Positions 12,948 through 20,345 of a stretch of 20,345 nt of DNA are shown here, piece by piece. The stretch comes from a virus: positions 1 to 20,345 of the IMG/VR virus record IMGVR_UViG_3300007963_000075, one strand, 5' to 3'. Within the stretch, counting starts at the first letter, position 1, and the number at the start of each line of letters is the position of its first letter. The position numbers were made by a program, and so were the translations under genes. The notes beneath the pieces were generated by a model that ran no database searches, was not told where the DNA came from, and was given only the letters and a program-made list of their open reading frames with translations.

Positions 12948-12981
12948 TGAGTGTGGGCAAAAAAGCCCACACTCATTTTTC
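12948..12981 (+). terminator. Strong intrinsic terminator after capsid operon
   Basis: TGAGTGTGGGC (12948-12958) pairs perfectly with GCCCACACTCA (12965-12975) around an AAAAAA loop, followed by TTTTT. The 11-bp GC-rich stem plus T run is a textbook terminator. It separates the capsid block from the glycosyltransferase block and rules out the GTG frame start at 12951. Confidence 0.93.
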
Positions 12982-12998
12982 TATCAAGAGGAAATACA

Positions 12999-13961
12999 AT
13001 GGATGAAGATAAAATAGTAGAGCTGAATAAGAAGATATTTCAACCGGAAGCAAAAATATTAGTTGCGACACCAAATTATACGAACTTATTCTCTTCGGAG
13101 GTTCACGCTAACCATATTGAGTGCGTGGCCCAGTGGAAGAAAGAAAAAATAGATTTCAATTGGACAATTATTGGCAGGACATTTGTTCATTTTGCACGAA
13201 GCCAAGCTTGTCAAGCTGCGATTAATGGAGATTATACGCATATTTTCTGGGTTGACGACGATGCTGTCATTGATCCTGATATATTACAACGATTTTTATC
13301 TTATGATAAGGAAATTGTCATTGCGCCATATCCAATGCGAAGACAACCTCATGAGATTGGAGTTTTATTTTCAACGGTGGGGGATTTTCATAACCATAAG
13401 TCGTATCGAAACTTAACTATGGATGATATGGGGCAGGGACTAATCGAGGTAGATGGGGGTGGAACTCATTGCATGTTAGTTAAGACGGAAGTGCTAAGGA
13501 AAAAAGGGGACATTGAATCTTCAGATGCTTATCCTAAGCCCCTATTGGACTTTCTAGATACGCTCAGTGAAGACCAGAAAGAAACTATAGATCATTATGT
13601 GGGGAATCTTCCTGATGAGTCTTTGACGCTAAAAGAAGAAGATGATTTAGGAAAGCCTTATTTTATGATGCCAAAAACAGGAACAGAAGATATGTATTTC
13701 TGTTATAGGGCAAAGAAAAAAGGAGTTAAGATCTGGTGCGATACAGATGTTTTTGCTTCTCACATAGGATTTTATCCGGTTATCGGGAAAGAGCATACCG
13801 AACGCGCTGAAATGATGAATAACGAAGGAGGAGAATCTCGTGGGGGTATTCCGGTGTTACAAGTGCAGCAAGGGCCTACACAGCGATCCAATAATAATGA
13901 GGAGTTGTCCGGTGTGCGGAAGCCTTCAGTGGACACCAGCAAGTCGGCTTCGTTGGTATGA
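12999..13961 (+). CDS. GT-A type glycosyltransferase (family 2-like)
   Basis: 320 aa. The ATG at 12999 follows AGAGGA, downstream of the terminator; an earlier in-frame GTG (12951) lies in the terminator stem and is rejected. FWVDDDAVIDPD (residues 83-94, D86 and D88 as metal-binding DxD) and GTEDMYFCYRAKKKGVKIW (228-246), with H255 in SHIGF, are the marks of GT-A fold enzymes that use nucleotide-sugars. Residues ~185-225 (KPLLDFLDTLSEDQKETI and so on) look like an insertion. The last 40 residues are Gln/Ser/Gly-rich and overlap another gene in a different frame. Such enzymes inside head-gene clusters are common in marine phages and may glycosylate virion proteins; the acceptor is unknown. 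The other carbohydrate-type enzyme in the window is the methyltransferase at 510-1280. Confidence 0.85.
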   Translation: MDEDKIVELNKKIFQPEAKILVATPNYTNLFSSEVHANHIECVAQWKKEKIDFNWTIIGRTFVHFARSQACQAAINGDYTHIFWVDDDAVIDPDILQRFLSYDKEIVIAPYPMRRQPHEIGVLFSTVGDFHNHKSYRNLTMDDMGQGLIEVDGGGTHCMLVKTEVLRKKGDIESSDAYPKPLLDFLDTLSEDQKETIDHYVGNLPDESLTLKEEDDLGKPYFMMPKTGTEDMYFCYRAKKKGVKIWCDTDVFASHIGFYPVIGKEHTERAEMMNNEGGESRGGIPVLQVQQGPTQRSNNNEELSGVRKPSVDTSKSASLV

Positions 13962-14097
13962 TTCATTTTATCTACTTTGGCAATCTAAAGGCGAAGTAAT
14001 GCCTTTAGACCAAGAGGCTTATTTTTTAAGAAAGTTTTCAACAACAGTATTACCACTCATAGCATGGGTCATTTCTTTGATCCGTAGAATTGCATAG
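13840..14097 (+). CDS. Zinc-ribbon protein with C-terminal membrane segment, GTG start
   Basis: 85 aa, overlapping the glycosyltransferase gene by 122 bp in another frame. A strong AAGGAGG (13825-13831) sits eight bases before GTG. The ORF encodes CYKC (C6, C9) and CPVC (C23, C26), a clean zinc ribbon, then LQWTPASRLRWYDSFYLL and a hydrophobic C-terminal span (TTVLPLIAWVISLI) with a positive end. The later ATG at 13897 would cut the first cysteine pair, so GTG is preferred. A two-pair zinc ribbon, a strong ribosome site and continuation for 136 bp past the glycosyltransferase stop make chance unlikely. From memory, short ribbons with an LRWYD motif occur in other marine phages. Function unknown; a membrane-facing role is inferred. 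Confidence 0.75.
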   Translation: MGVFRCYKCSKGLHSDPIIMRSCPVCGSLQWTPASRLRWYDSFYLLWQSKGEVMPLDQEAYFLRKFSTTVLPLIAWVISLIRRIA

Positions 14098-14108
14098 GAG
14101 AATTTATC

Positions 14109-14414
14109 ATGGCTTATGGAAGTGGAGGCTTAGCACGGGGAACTCGTCCCGCTCGCCGCCCCATGAACACGCAGAAAGCCCCAGAGCGTCGTGCTGGGGT
14201 AAAGCAAATAGGAAGTAACACTTCTACTCGTCACAATGTCGCTCGTCCAGTAGCAGGCGGCACACGGCGTCCTGCTGCCGGTCCTGCAATGCGAGCAGCG
14301 CAACGGTCAGCACGGCCTGCCCGTCCTGCTGCCGGTCCTGCAATGCGAGCAGCGCAACGGTCAGCACAACGACAAGCACAACCTCGCCGGCAACGGCGAA
14401 GAATGGGTCGATAG
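14109..14414 (+). CDS. Arg/Ala-rich basic protein with internal repeat (101 aa)
   Basis: 101 aa, very rich in Arg, Ala, Pro and Gln with almost no acidic residues (MAYGSGGLARGTRPARRP, TRRPAAGPAMRAAQRSA, ending RRQRRRMGR). AGGAG precedes ATG. A 15-residue unit, RPAAGPAMRAAQRSA, occurs twice because of an exact 46-bp repeat. The gene is more GC-rich than its neighbours, owing to Arg and Ala codons. Such composition suits nucleic-acid binding or condensation, for example a packaged basic protein, but no family is recognised. Probably disordered. Confidence 0.6.
   Translation: MAYGSGGLARGTRPARRPMNTQKAPERRAGVKQIGSNTSTRHNVARPVAGGTRRPAAGPAMRAAQRSARPARPAAGPAMRAAQRSAQRQAQPRRQRRRMGR
14268..14367 (+). 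repeat. Exact 46-bp direct repeat in the Arg-rich gene
   Basis: 14268-14313 and 14322-14367 are identical over 46 bp, with an 8-bp spacer (period 54 bp, a multiple of three, so the frame is kept). Perfect identity implies recent duplication or gene conversion. Confidence 0.95.
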
Positions 14415-14423
14415 GAGATAATT

Positions 14424-14741
14424 ATGGATTCTTATATATCCTCATGGTCAGAAACACAGGCAGGAACTGACTCAGGAGCAACAGCTAGTCATGCTGCCGC
14501 TTCTGGGACGCAGCATTTTGTTTCCTGTATTTCTGGGCATGTAGATGCTGATTCAATAATACAAATATTAGATCACACTACCGTTGTCTGGGAGAGTAAG
14601 ATCGACGTTTCAGTAGAAGGGTTTTCATTTTCTTTTTACGTAGGAAACATCCCTATAACTCCAGGGAATAAGGCTGACGGAAAGATTGCCAGCAGTAGTG
14701 CAGATTGTCAAGTAAACTTGGGTGGAAGTTCCATCCCTTAA
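14424..14741 (+). CDS. Small beta-rich structural-type protein (105 aa)
   Basis: 105 aa, with AGGAG shortly before ATG. Ala/Ser/Thr-rich N-terminus, then alternating strands (HFVSCISGHVDADSIIQIL, VVWESKIDVSVEGFSFSFYV, NIPITPGNKADGKIASSS). This reads as a compact beta-sandwich-like protein of the sort common in head-tail regions of marine phages. No family is assigned; role inferred from place between head and adaptor genes. Confidence 0.5.
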   Translation: MDSYISSWSETQAGTDSGATASHAAASGTQHFVSCISGHVDADSIIQILDHTTVVWESKIDVSVEGFSFSFYVGNIPITPGNKADGKIASSSADCQVNLGGSSIP

Positions 14742-14760
14742 ACCATAGAGGAGAAACATA

Positions 14761-15366
14761 ATGGCATCTATCTTATTAGATACTAGGCTACCAAAAGAAG
14801 CAAATGACGCAATTGCATTAGGAACTCAGAATCTTTCTGACGGAATAGAGATTCCTTTGTCAAAAAAAGCAAGAGAATCTATCGTGTATAGAAAACTAGA
14901 AGCGATTAGCTCTATGATTTCAGATACACAACATGGCAGTGAGTGGATGGAGCAGTTCACGACTCATGCCAAGTTGGGCATAGTCGATGGGAGTGAGTCG
15001 ATCAATGAAGAAGATGGACTTATTTTAACTTTTATCGGCAAGCCAGAAGAAGAAGTTGCTGTTGATGGACGATCAAATACAATTTATCGTGGAGAGCAGA
15101 TCGAAGAACAAGAAGAATTGTTAGATCAGCAAATGCCGCGATATCTTCAATACAACTTTTATCTGAAAAGCGCATTGGTTACAGATGGACCAACTAGGCG
15201 AGCGGAGTTGGCTCAGACGCATGAGCAGCGAAGATTAAAAGAACAAGGCGATATGTTCAGCACGATTACTGAAGCATTTCAATCAGCGATGGACGGGAAA
15301 GAAGGCGGGGTATCTCAAGAGATGGTTGATGCGGCAGTAGCAAAAGCCCTAAAAGAGAGAAAATGA
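14761..15366 (+). CDS. Unknown protein upstream of adaptor (201 aa)
   Basis: 201 aa with AGGAGA before ATG. Mostly helical and charged: an N-terminal part with LDTRLPKEANDAIALG, a middle segment (EEEVAVDGRSNTIYRG) and a helical C-terminus with MPRYLQYNFYLKSAL and QEMVDAAVAKALKERK. The last four bases (ATGA) overlap the start of the adaptor gene, so the two are probably translated together. I do not recognise the family; a neck or head-completion protein would fit the position. Confidence 0.5.
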   Translation: MASILLDTRLPKEANDAIALGTQNLSDGIEIPLSKKARESIVYRKLEAISSMISDTQHGSEWMEQFTTHAKLGIVDGSESINEEDGLILTFIGKPEEEVAVDGRSNTIYRGEQIEEQEELLDQQMPRYLQYNFYLKSALVTDGPTRRAELAQTHEQRRLKEQGDMFSTITEAFQSAMDGKEGGVSQEMVDAAVAKALKERK

Positions 15367-16340
15367 CTTTTCGTGAAATATTAGATGCTGGATTGTCTTA
15401 TGGTGGCGAAGAAACAGGAAGCGACTATGAGGCTCTTCTTAAAAAAGTAGTTAATCAGTATTACCGCGAGGCGTTATCAATAGCAAACTCGGACTTGGAA
15501 GAAGGCACTGTTTCGCTAACGACAGTATCTGGGACTGCTGACTATGGATTGCCATTGTATAACAAGCGAGCCATAAATTTTGATGACGATACAAACAATA
15601 GGACGTTATCTTGGCTTACGAAAGCTGCCTATCGGAAAACTTATCCAGGGTCTGATGCTTCAGGCACTCCTCATACCGCTATTCCTTTAGGGGTAAGAGG
15701 AGTGCAGAGACAGCCAGCAGCAAGTGGCGTTTTAACGATTCAGTCAAGCATAGGATCGGACACAAGTCCTCGTTTTGCTGTGTTAAGCGGCTTAAGTGGA
15801 GGGAATGCGCTAAAAGAAACAATAACACTAAATGGCGTTAATCCAGTTTCTTCTTCTAATAGCTATGATGCTTCTAGTGGAGTTCAGCGATTAGTATTGG
15901 GAACCGAATCTTCTCAGTCTATTACTGGGGTAGTCACATTAAAAGATTCTTCTGGGAATGTGTTAGCAGATGTCGCTCCCTACTATGAGTCTTCTCCTAG
16001 TTATCAGTGGTTTAAGTTTTATCCCACTCCAGATGGGGCTATAACATACACAGTTGATTGCGAGTTGAGAAAGCCTCCATTGATATCTGATGATGATTGG
16101 CCTGAGCTAAATGAAGACTTCCATGACCTGTTAGTGGAAGGTCCAGCAGGCGTTTTATTGCCTACTTTCGGTAGGACAAGCGCAGGGGACAGGCATCGAA
16201 CAAGGTATAGAGAGCGATTGGATTTATTTAGACAAGTAGAAGGAAGCAGCATTAGGCGTTCTCGTAAGTTTGCTGATGTAATGAGATTAACAGGAAGCAT
16301 TCGCCCAGGGGGACCAAGGATAGAAGGTATAAATGCCTGA
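15363..16340 (+). CDS. Head-tail adaptor protein with Ig-like insertion
   Basis: 325 aa. The C-terminal part (YQWFKFYPTPDGAITYTVDCELRKPPLISDDDWPELNEDFHDLLVEGPAG) is the signature of podovirus/P22 gp4-type adaptors that join portal and tail in many marine phages. Residues ~120-215 carry what looks like a bacterial Ig-like beta domain (KETITLNGVNPVSSSNSYDA, then VQRLVLGTESSQSITGVVTL), apparently inserted between the two halves of the adaptor. The ATGA overlap with the upstream gene and an 8-bp overlap with the downstream gene indicate tight coupling. An Ig-like insertion often decorates virion surfaces and may bind carbohydrate, but here that is inferred. Confidence 0.65.
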   Translation: MTFREILDAGLSYGGEETGSDYEALLKKVVNQYYREALSIANSDLEEGTVSLTTVSGTADYGLPLYNKRAINFDDDTNNRTLSWLTKAAYRKTYPGSDASGTPHTAIPLGVRGVQRQPAASGVLTIQSSIGSDTSPRFAVLSGLSGGNALKETITLNGVNPVSSSNSYDASSGVQRLVLGTESSQSITGVVTLKDSSGNVLADVAPYYESSPSYQWFKFYPTPDGAITYTVDCELRKPPLISDDDWPELNEDFHDLLVEGPAGVLLPTFGRTSAGDRHRTRYRERLDLFRQVEGSSIRRSRKFADVMRLTGSIRPGGPRIEGINA

Positions 16341-17892
16341 TCCAAGAGTTACACCAGATCTACAACACTCGCCAATATTTGGATTGCGAGGACAAAGGGA
16401 TCGCTGGCTATATCCTAATGAGAGGCTGACTCCAGAGAATACTCTCAAGATGCGTAATATAAACCTGTCCGAAAACGGATCAGGAGTTATGCGTGGAGGG
16501 TATGATAAGTGGTCAAGCACGCAAATTGCAGGGTCAGAAGCAGGGGTTGGCCTGTTTCAGGCCGACTTTAGAGATCATGGAACACAGCAAATAATTGTTA
16601 CTCCAACAAAAGTCTACACGGATAATGGCACAACAAGAAAAACGATTACTGGGTCAACTTTATCAGGCACAGCAAATGATCGATGTCGATTTGTTTTTAT
16701 TGACAATAAAATAGTTTTTACAAACGGAGTTAATCAAGTTCAAATATGGGGAGGAAACTACTCTTCTGGCACTGTATGTTCAGATCTAACAGGTATGCCG
16801 TGGACAAAGTGTGATGACTTAGTTTTGCATAGAAACTTTCTGGTGGCCTTATCGCCAACAGAAAGTAGTGTCAAGGAAACGACAAGACTTAGATGGTGCG
16901 ATGTTAACACGTTAACTTTTGATATAGATATTACAAAGTGGCCTAATAATAATAGGTATGATATTTATGATGGTGGTCCTGCTATTGTTGGAGGCGTAGA
17001 TAATTTTGGCACTGCACAGGGCAATGATGGTATGTTGCTCATCTTTAAAAAAGATGGATTATATCCTGGGTTTCTAGAAGTGGATGGAGGGTTTATCGCC
17101 TTTCGCCCACTGCCCACAAGGAGAGGGTTTCGTCCTATTGCTAAGCATTCCCTGATTGCACGCCCGGAGTTTGTTTTTGGCGTTGCAACAGATGGAGCTT
17201 TTGTTGTTCGCCCTGACCTATCAGTCGAAACGGTGACATTAGACAATCGAACAGAGTGGCAAACATTAGATCAGACTAAGTTGCAATATGCTGTTTCTTG
17301 GGTAAGGGAAAAAGATCACCAAGTAAGAACGCTCCTTTCTTCTACTGGAGATGGGGCTGATATGGTAATGGCTTGGGACTGGGAGACAGGAGATGTTTCT
17401 TTTGATGTCTTAACAGATCGAATGAACTATGCTGGACAGATCTTTGACACTAGTGCAGAATATGATTGGATGGTTGGGAAAAGCTCTGGGTATGTATATA
17501 GGGGCAATACTGACACAAAAACAGATGATGGAGAAGAATATAGTTGGGAGATTAAATGGGCTCCCAATGATTTGGGAATGCCAGGAATTGTAAAACACAT
17601 CGTTGGCCTTACCCTTTTTTATGAGCCTACAGGGGGGAATACCACTGTAGACCTAACAATAGAAAGAGACTTGGGCTCTAGGCGACCATTTAACAAATCC
17701 CTTTCCATTGGCACTGCTGTGAAATGGGACGATGGTAAGCTATGGGATGATGGGGAATATTGGGAGGGTGGCACTACTGATAGGGCTAGGCTTTTTGTAA
17801 ATAGATCAGCAGAAGTAATTACTCCTTATATAAGGGGTTCTGGAGACATTCGGATTATTGGCTATCAAGTTACGTATTCAACTGAAGGATAA
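16333..17892 (+). CDS. Tail hub / stabilisation protein (P22 gp10-like)
   Basis: 519 aa, overlapping the adaptor gene by 8 bp. It begins with SPIFGLRGQRDRWLYPNERLTPENTLKMRNINLSENGSGVMRGGYD, which in related phages opens a large beta-propeller-like protein, then has many short strands (RFVFIDNKIVFTNGVNQVQIWGG, NDGMLLIFKKDGLYPG, PEFVFGVATDGAFVVRPD) with repeated aromatic-Gly turns and a C-terminal beta domain. The length is close to P22 gp10 (about 470 residues). The gene order adaptor then this protein then fibre matches a short-tailed phage. The identity is by pattern and place. Confidence 0.65.
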   Translation: MPDPRVTPDLQHSPIFGLRGQRDRWLYPNERLTPENTLKMRNINLSENGSGVMRGGYDKWSSTQIAGSEAGVGLFQADFRDHGTQQIIVTPTKVYTDNGTTRKTITGSTLSGTANDRCRFVFIDNKIVFTNGVNQVQIWGGNYSSGTVCSDLTGMPWTKCDDLVLHRNFLVALSPTESSVKETTRLRWCDVNTLTFDIDITKWPNNNRYDIYDGGPAIVGGVDNFGTAQGNDGMLLIFKKDGLYPGFLEVDGGFIAFRPLPTRRGFRPIAKHSLIARPEFVFGVATDGAFVVRPDLSVETVTLDNRTEWQTLDQTKLQYAVSWVREKDHQVRTLLSSTGDGADMVMAWDWETGDVSFDVLTDRMNYAGQIFDTSAEYDWMVGKSSGYVYRGNTDTKTDDGEEYSWEIKWAPNDLGMPGIVKHIVGLTLFYEPTGGNTTVDLTIERDLGSRRPFNKSLSIGTAVKWDDGKLWDDGEYWEGGTTDRARLFVNRSAEVITPYIRGSGDIRIIGYQVTYSTEG

Positions 17893-17894
17893 TT

Positions 17895-20345
17895 ATGGCT
17901 ACTGTCACACGCCCTTCCACAGCATTACCTAATGCAAAAGATGAAATGAAGTCTGCCCAAGTTAGGGAGTGGGTAAATAACATCATTGGACTGATTGAAG
18001 ACTCTACTCCTGCAAATAGGATGGATAAGAACAATGTAGATTTTAGCTCCTCAGATGGAATTGTAGTAAAGGAGAATGATACAAGTGATGAGAATATAAT
18101 TACAGGGCTATTGAGCATGGAAAATACTTCCGCAGCAGCGGGAGGGGCTCGTGTTGCATTGCGCGTTGGGCATGATCCTGCAAGTGGAACTCCTGCTACT
18201 GGGGATGGTCCTGCTATTCAGTTTTATAGCAATGACGTTGGCGGGAATAAGACTAATATCGCTCAGATAGATGCAGTATTTAGCAACGCTGCTGACGGGA
18301 GCGAAACTTCAAATATCGTATTACAAACGGCAGTTAACGGAACTATTACTACTGCGGCAACAATAAACCCATCCACGTTTACTTTACCTGGGGGGATAGT
18401 AATAGGCTCAGGGATAGTAATAGGCTCATCGGCTTCCGTGACATCAGTTGATACGGATATTTCTTCTGTGTCAAGCTCCGATGATACCATAGCATCTGCT
18501 AAGGCAATTAAAACTTATGTTGATACTCAAATAACAGCAGGAGATTTAGATTTTACTACTGACTCTAATGGCGGCGCGGTAGATCTAGATTCTCAAACAT
18601 TTACAATCGCTGGTGGGACTGGAGTCAATACGGCAGGGACAGGCCAAACTGCTACTGTAAATATAGATGCAGCTCAGACGGGTATTACTTCCTTATTAGC
18701 AACAGATATTAAAATAGGAGAAGATGATCAGACAAAGATAGATTTTGAAGATGCGAATACGATTAACTTTTATGCTAACAATGCTAAGGAACTGGTTCTT
18801 TCTGAGAACTCATTAACACCAGGGACAAGTGATGGGATTGCGCTTGGGACCGGATCTCTTATGTGGTCTGATTTATTCTTAGCTGACGCATCGGTTATAA
18901 ATTTTAATAATAGTAACATGACCTTAACGCACTCAAGCGGCCTTCTTACCGTAGGGGGGGGAACACTAGCGGCAACGATATCTACGGCCACTCAGAACAC
19001 AATAGACCATGATACACTAGCTAATTTTGTTGCAAATGAACACATAGATCACACTGGAGTGTCAATTGTCTCAGGGACAGGGTTGACTGGAGGTGGGACA
19101 ATTGCTTCAAGCAGAACATTAAATGTTGTAGGAGGCGATGGGATAACAGCTAATTCGGATGATATTGCTATTACTCCAGCGCAGACAACTATCACATCTA
19201 TATTAGCGGCTGATATTAAAATAGGAGAGGACGACGAAACAAAGATAGATTTCGGAACTCCAAATGAGATACAGTTTTTTGCTAACAATGCCGAGCAGGT
19301 ATATGTGGCAGATGGCGTTTTTGGACCACAGTCGGATAGCGATGTTGACTTGGGAACTACTGGAGTTCGTTTTAAGGACGCATTTTTAGACACGCTTGAC
19401 ATAGCAGGGGATCTAACCCTAAGCGCAGGGGCAGATGGTGCTTTGAATTTTAGTGTTCCTTCTTCTATTAAGATATCAGATAATAGCGTTGGAGCATTGG
19501 TGATAGAAGAAGCCAATAATGCCTATATGACGTTTATTACTTCCAATGGGAGTGAGTCTGTCAAAATAGACAAAGCTTTGAACGCTTCTGTCTCTGCTAC
19601 TGTTCCTGATGGGCAGCTCATATTAGGGAGTACTAATGTAAGTAGCACTGCTGCTGAATTAAATTTTAATGATGGAGCTATAGCAGGAACAGTTGTCGCA
19701 AGTAAGACAGTTGTAGTTGATTCAGATAAAGATATTGGAGGTTTTAGGGATCTTAGGCTTACAGGAGAGTTGGATGCAGCCACGCTTGATATAAGCGGCG
19801 ATGTGCATATTGACGGGATAGCCAACTTAGATAATACAGATATAGATGGTACATTGGCTGTAGATGGCACAACGATCTCCTTAGACGCAACAACATCTCT
19901 TAATATTGATAATTCTAATACATCAAACGGTATTACGATCGGGACAGCAACTTCTGGTGTGCCTGTTTCGATAGGGCATACGGCATCAGAGGTTACTGTA
20001 AATGACAACCTTACGGTTACTGGCACACTAGCATCAGGGGTGGCTACGATAGCCACTGGTTCGACCATTGGCAACTTAACTTTTGCCAATGGATCTATAA
20101 CCGACTCTTCCGGTGCTATTACATTCGTTAATGAAAACCTTGCCACTACAGGTACGTTAGCGGCAGGGGTAGCTACGTTAGCCACTGGTTCTACGATAGG
20201 CAACTTGACTCTTGCTGATGGTTCTATAACGGATTCATCTGGCTCGATCACTTTCGTTAATGAAAATCTGGCAACTACTGGAACACTATCAGCAGGGGTT
20301 GCTACGTTAGCTACTGGATCTACAATAGGCAACCTGACCTTTGCG
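17895..20345 (+). CDS. Tail fibre protein, partial (open at right edge)
   Basis: 817 codons visible with no stop; the gene continues past the window. The start follows AAGGAT, two bases after the hub gene's stop. An N-terminal segment (VRPSTALPNAKDEMKSAQVREWVNNIIGLIE-like) would attach to the tail. Long repetitive, beta-rich stretches follow, with motifs such as IKIGEDDQTKIDF, INFYANNAKELVL and SDVDLGTTGVRFKDAFLD, a pattern I associate with marine phage tail fibres. At the right end a 43-residue unit (ATTGTLAAGVATLATGSTIG, then NLTLADGSITDSSG and so on) recurs every 129 bp. Residues 167-178 are a GIVIGS duplication. A trimeric receptor-binding fibre is the expected role; the receptor domain probably lies beyond the window. 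Confidence 0.8.
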   Translation, partial: MATVTRPSTALPNAKDEMKSAQVREWVNNIIGLIEDSTPANRMDKNNVDFSSSDGIVVKENDTSDENIITGLLSMENTSAAAGGARVALRVGHDPASGTPATGDGPAIQFYSNDVGGNKTNIAQIDAVFSNAADGSETSNIVLQTAVNGTITTAATINPSTFTLPGGIVIGSGIVIGSSASVTSVDTDISSVSSSDDTIASAKAIKTYVDTQITAGDLDFTTDSNGGAVDLDSQTFTIAGGTGVNTAGTGQTATVNIDAAQTGITSLLATDIKIGEDDQTKIDFEDANTINFYANNAKELVLSENSLTPGTSDGIALGTGSLMWSDLFLADASVINFNNSNMTLTHSSGLLTVGGGTLAATISTATQNTIDHDTLANFVANEHIDHTGVSIVSGTGLTGGGTIASSRTLNVVGGDGITANSDDIAITPAQTTITSILAADIKIGEDDETKIDFGTPNEIQFFANNAEQVYVADGVFGPQSDSDVDLGTTGVRFKDAFLDTLDIAGDLTLSAGADGALNFSVPSSIKISDNSVGALVIEEANNAYMTFITSNGSESVKIDKALNASVSATVPDGQLILGSTNVSSTAAELNFNDGAIAGTVVASKTVVVDSDKDIGGFRDLRLTGELDAATLDISGDVHIDGIANLDNTDIDGTLAVDGTTISLDATTSLNIDNSNTSNGITIGTATSGVPVSIGHTASEVTVNDNLTVTGTLASGVATIATGSTIGNLTFANGSITDSSGAITFVNENLATTGTLAAGVATLATGSTIGNLTLADGSITDSSGSITFVNENLATTGTLSAGVATLATGSTIGNLTFA
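18393..18428 (+). repeat. Tandem 18-bp repeat in tail fibre
   Basis: Two perfect head-to-tail copies of GGGATAGTAATAGGCTCA (18393-18410, 18411-18428), encoding GIVIGS twice. This is a recent in-frame slippage or duplication event within the fibre. Confidence 0.95.
20022..20345 (+). repeat. 129-bp (43-residue) tandem repeats in tail fibre
   Basis: The unit beginning GG(C/T/A)AC(A/G) is found at 20022, 20151 and 20280, exactly 129 bp apart. Copies are similar in protein but differ at many synonymous positions, so the array is older than the 18-bp repeat. It runs off the window. Confidence 0.85.

Noticed and set aside
12951-12998. In-frame GTG start extending the glycosyltransferase by 16 residues
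   Set aside because: The GTG lies in the stem of a strong terminator; the ATG at 12999 has its own ribosome site after the terminator.
18263-20332. Long minus-strand open frames under the tail fibre gene
   Set aside because: They are the complement of the repetitive fibre sequence (Val/Ser/Pro-rich), with no ribosome sites; the plus frame is open for 817 codons.

Overview
The window is the rightward structural (morphogenesis) half of a tailed-phage genome, most likely a short-tailed (podovirus, P22-like) virus of the kind common in marine viromes. That assignment rests on gene order and on protein families I recognise by eye: small terminase, large terminase, a ~700-residue portal, a scaffold-like protein, an HK97-fold type coat protein, small decoration-like proteins, a head-tail adaptor, a P22 gp10-like tail hub and a repetitive tail fibre. 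There is no tape-measure, sheath or tail-tube gene. I saw no tRNA, rRNA, CRISPR, transposase or integrase, so lysogeny cannot be judged from here, and the host cannot be named.

Layout. 1-509 is AT-rich non-coding DNA with iteron-like short direct repeats and palindromes. 510-1280 is the only large leftward gene, a class I methyltransferase. 1281-1679 is a hairpin-rich control region with a conspicuously GC-rich island, ending in a near-consensus sigma70-type promoter flanked by three copies of the octamer TAATATAC. From 1680 everything large is rightward: two tiny proteins, TerS, TerL, an HTH protein overprinted on the end of terL, a short hairpin-bearing gap that also holds a possible 35-codon leftward gene with a perfect Shine-Dalgarno, the portal, and two proteins sharing an identical 17-residue peptide (154 aa and 743 aa). 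Then come an acidic protein, a zinc-ribbon protein, a scaffold-like protein, the major capsid protein and two small decoration-like proteins. A strong intrinsic terminator at about 12948-12981 closes this capsid block. The second block holds a glycosyltransferase, an overprinted zinc-ribbon membrane protein, an Arg/Ala-rich basic protein with an exact 46-bp repeat, two small unknowns, the adaptor, the tail hub and a tail fibre that runs off the right edge.

How it fits together: TerS/TerL and the portal package DNA into a shell built by scaffold and coat; decoration proteins stabilise it; adaptor, hub and fibre complete a short tail. The glycosyltransferase and methyltransferase could modify virion or host glycans. 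The least explained and most interesting items are the duplicated 17-aa peptide (8 nucleotide differences, none changing an amino acid), the 481-bp repeat-bracketed cassette carrying the 154-aa gene, the two overprinted small genes, and the control DNA on either side of the methyltransferase. All family calls are from motif reading only; no database search was possible.
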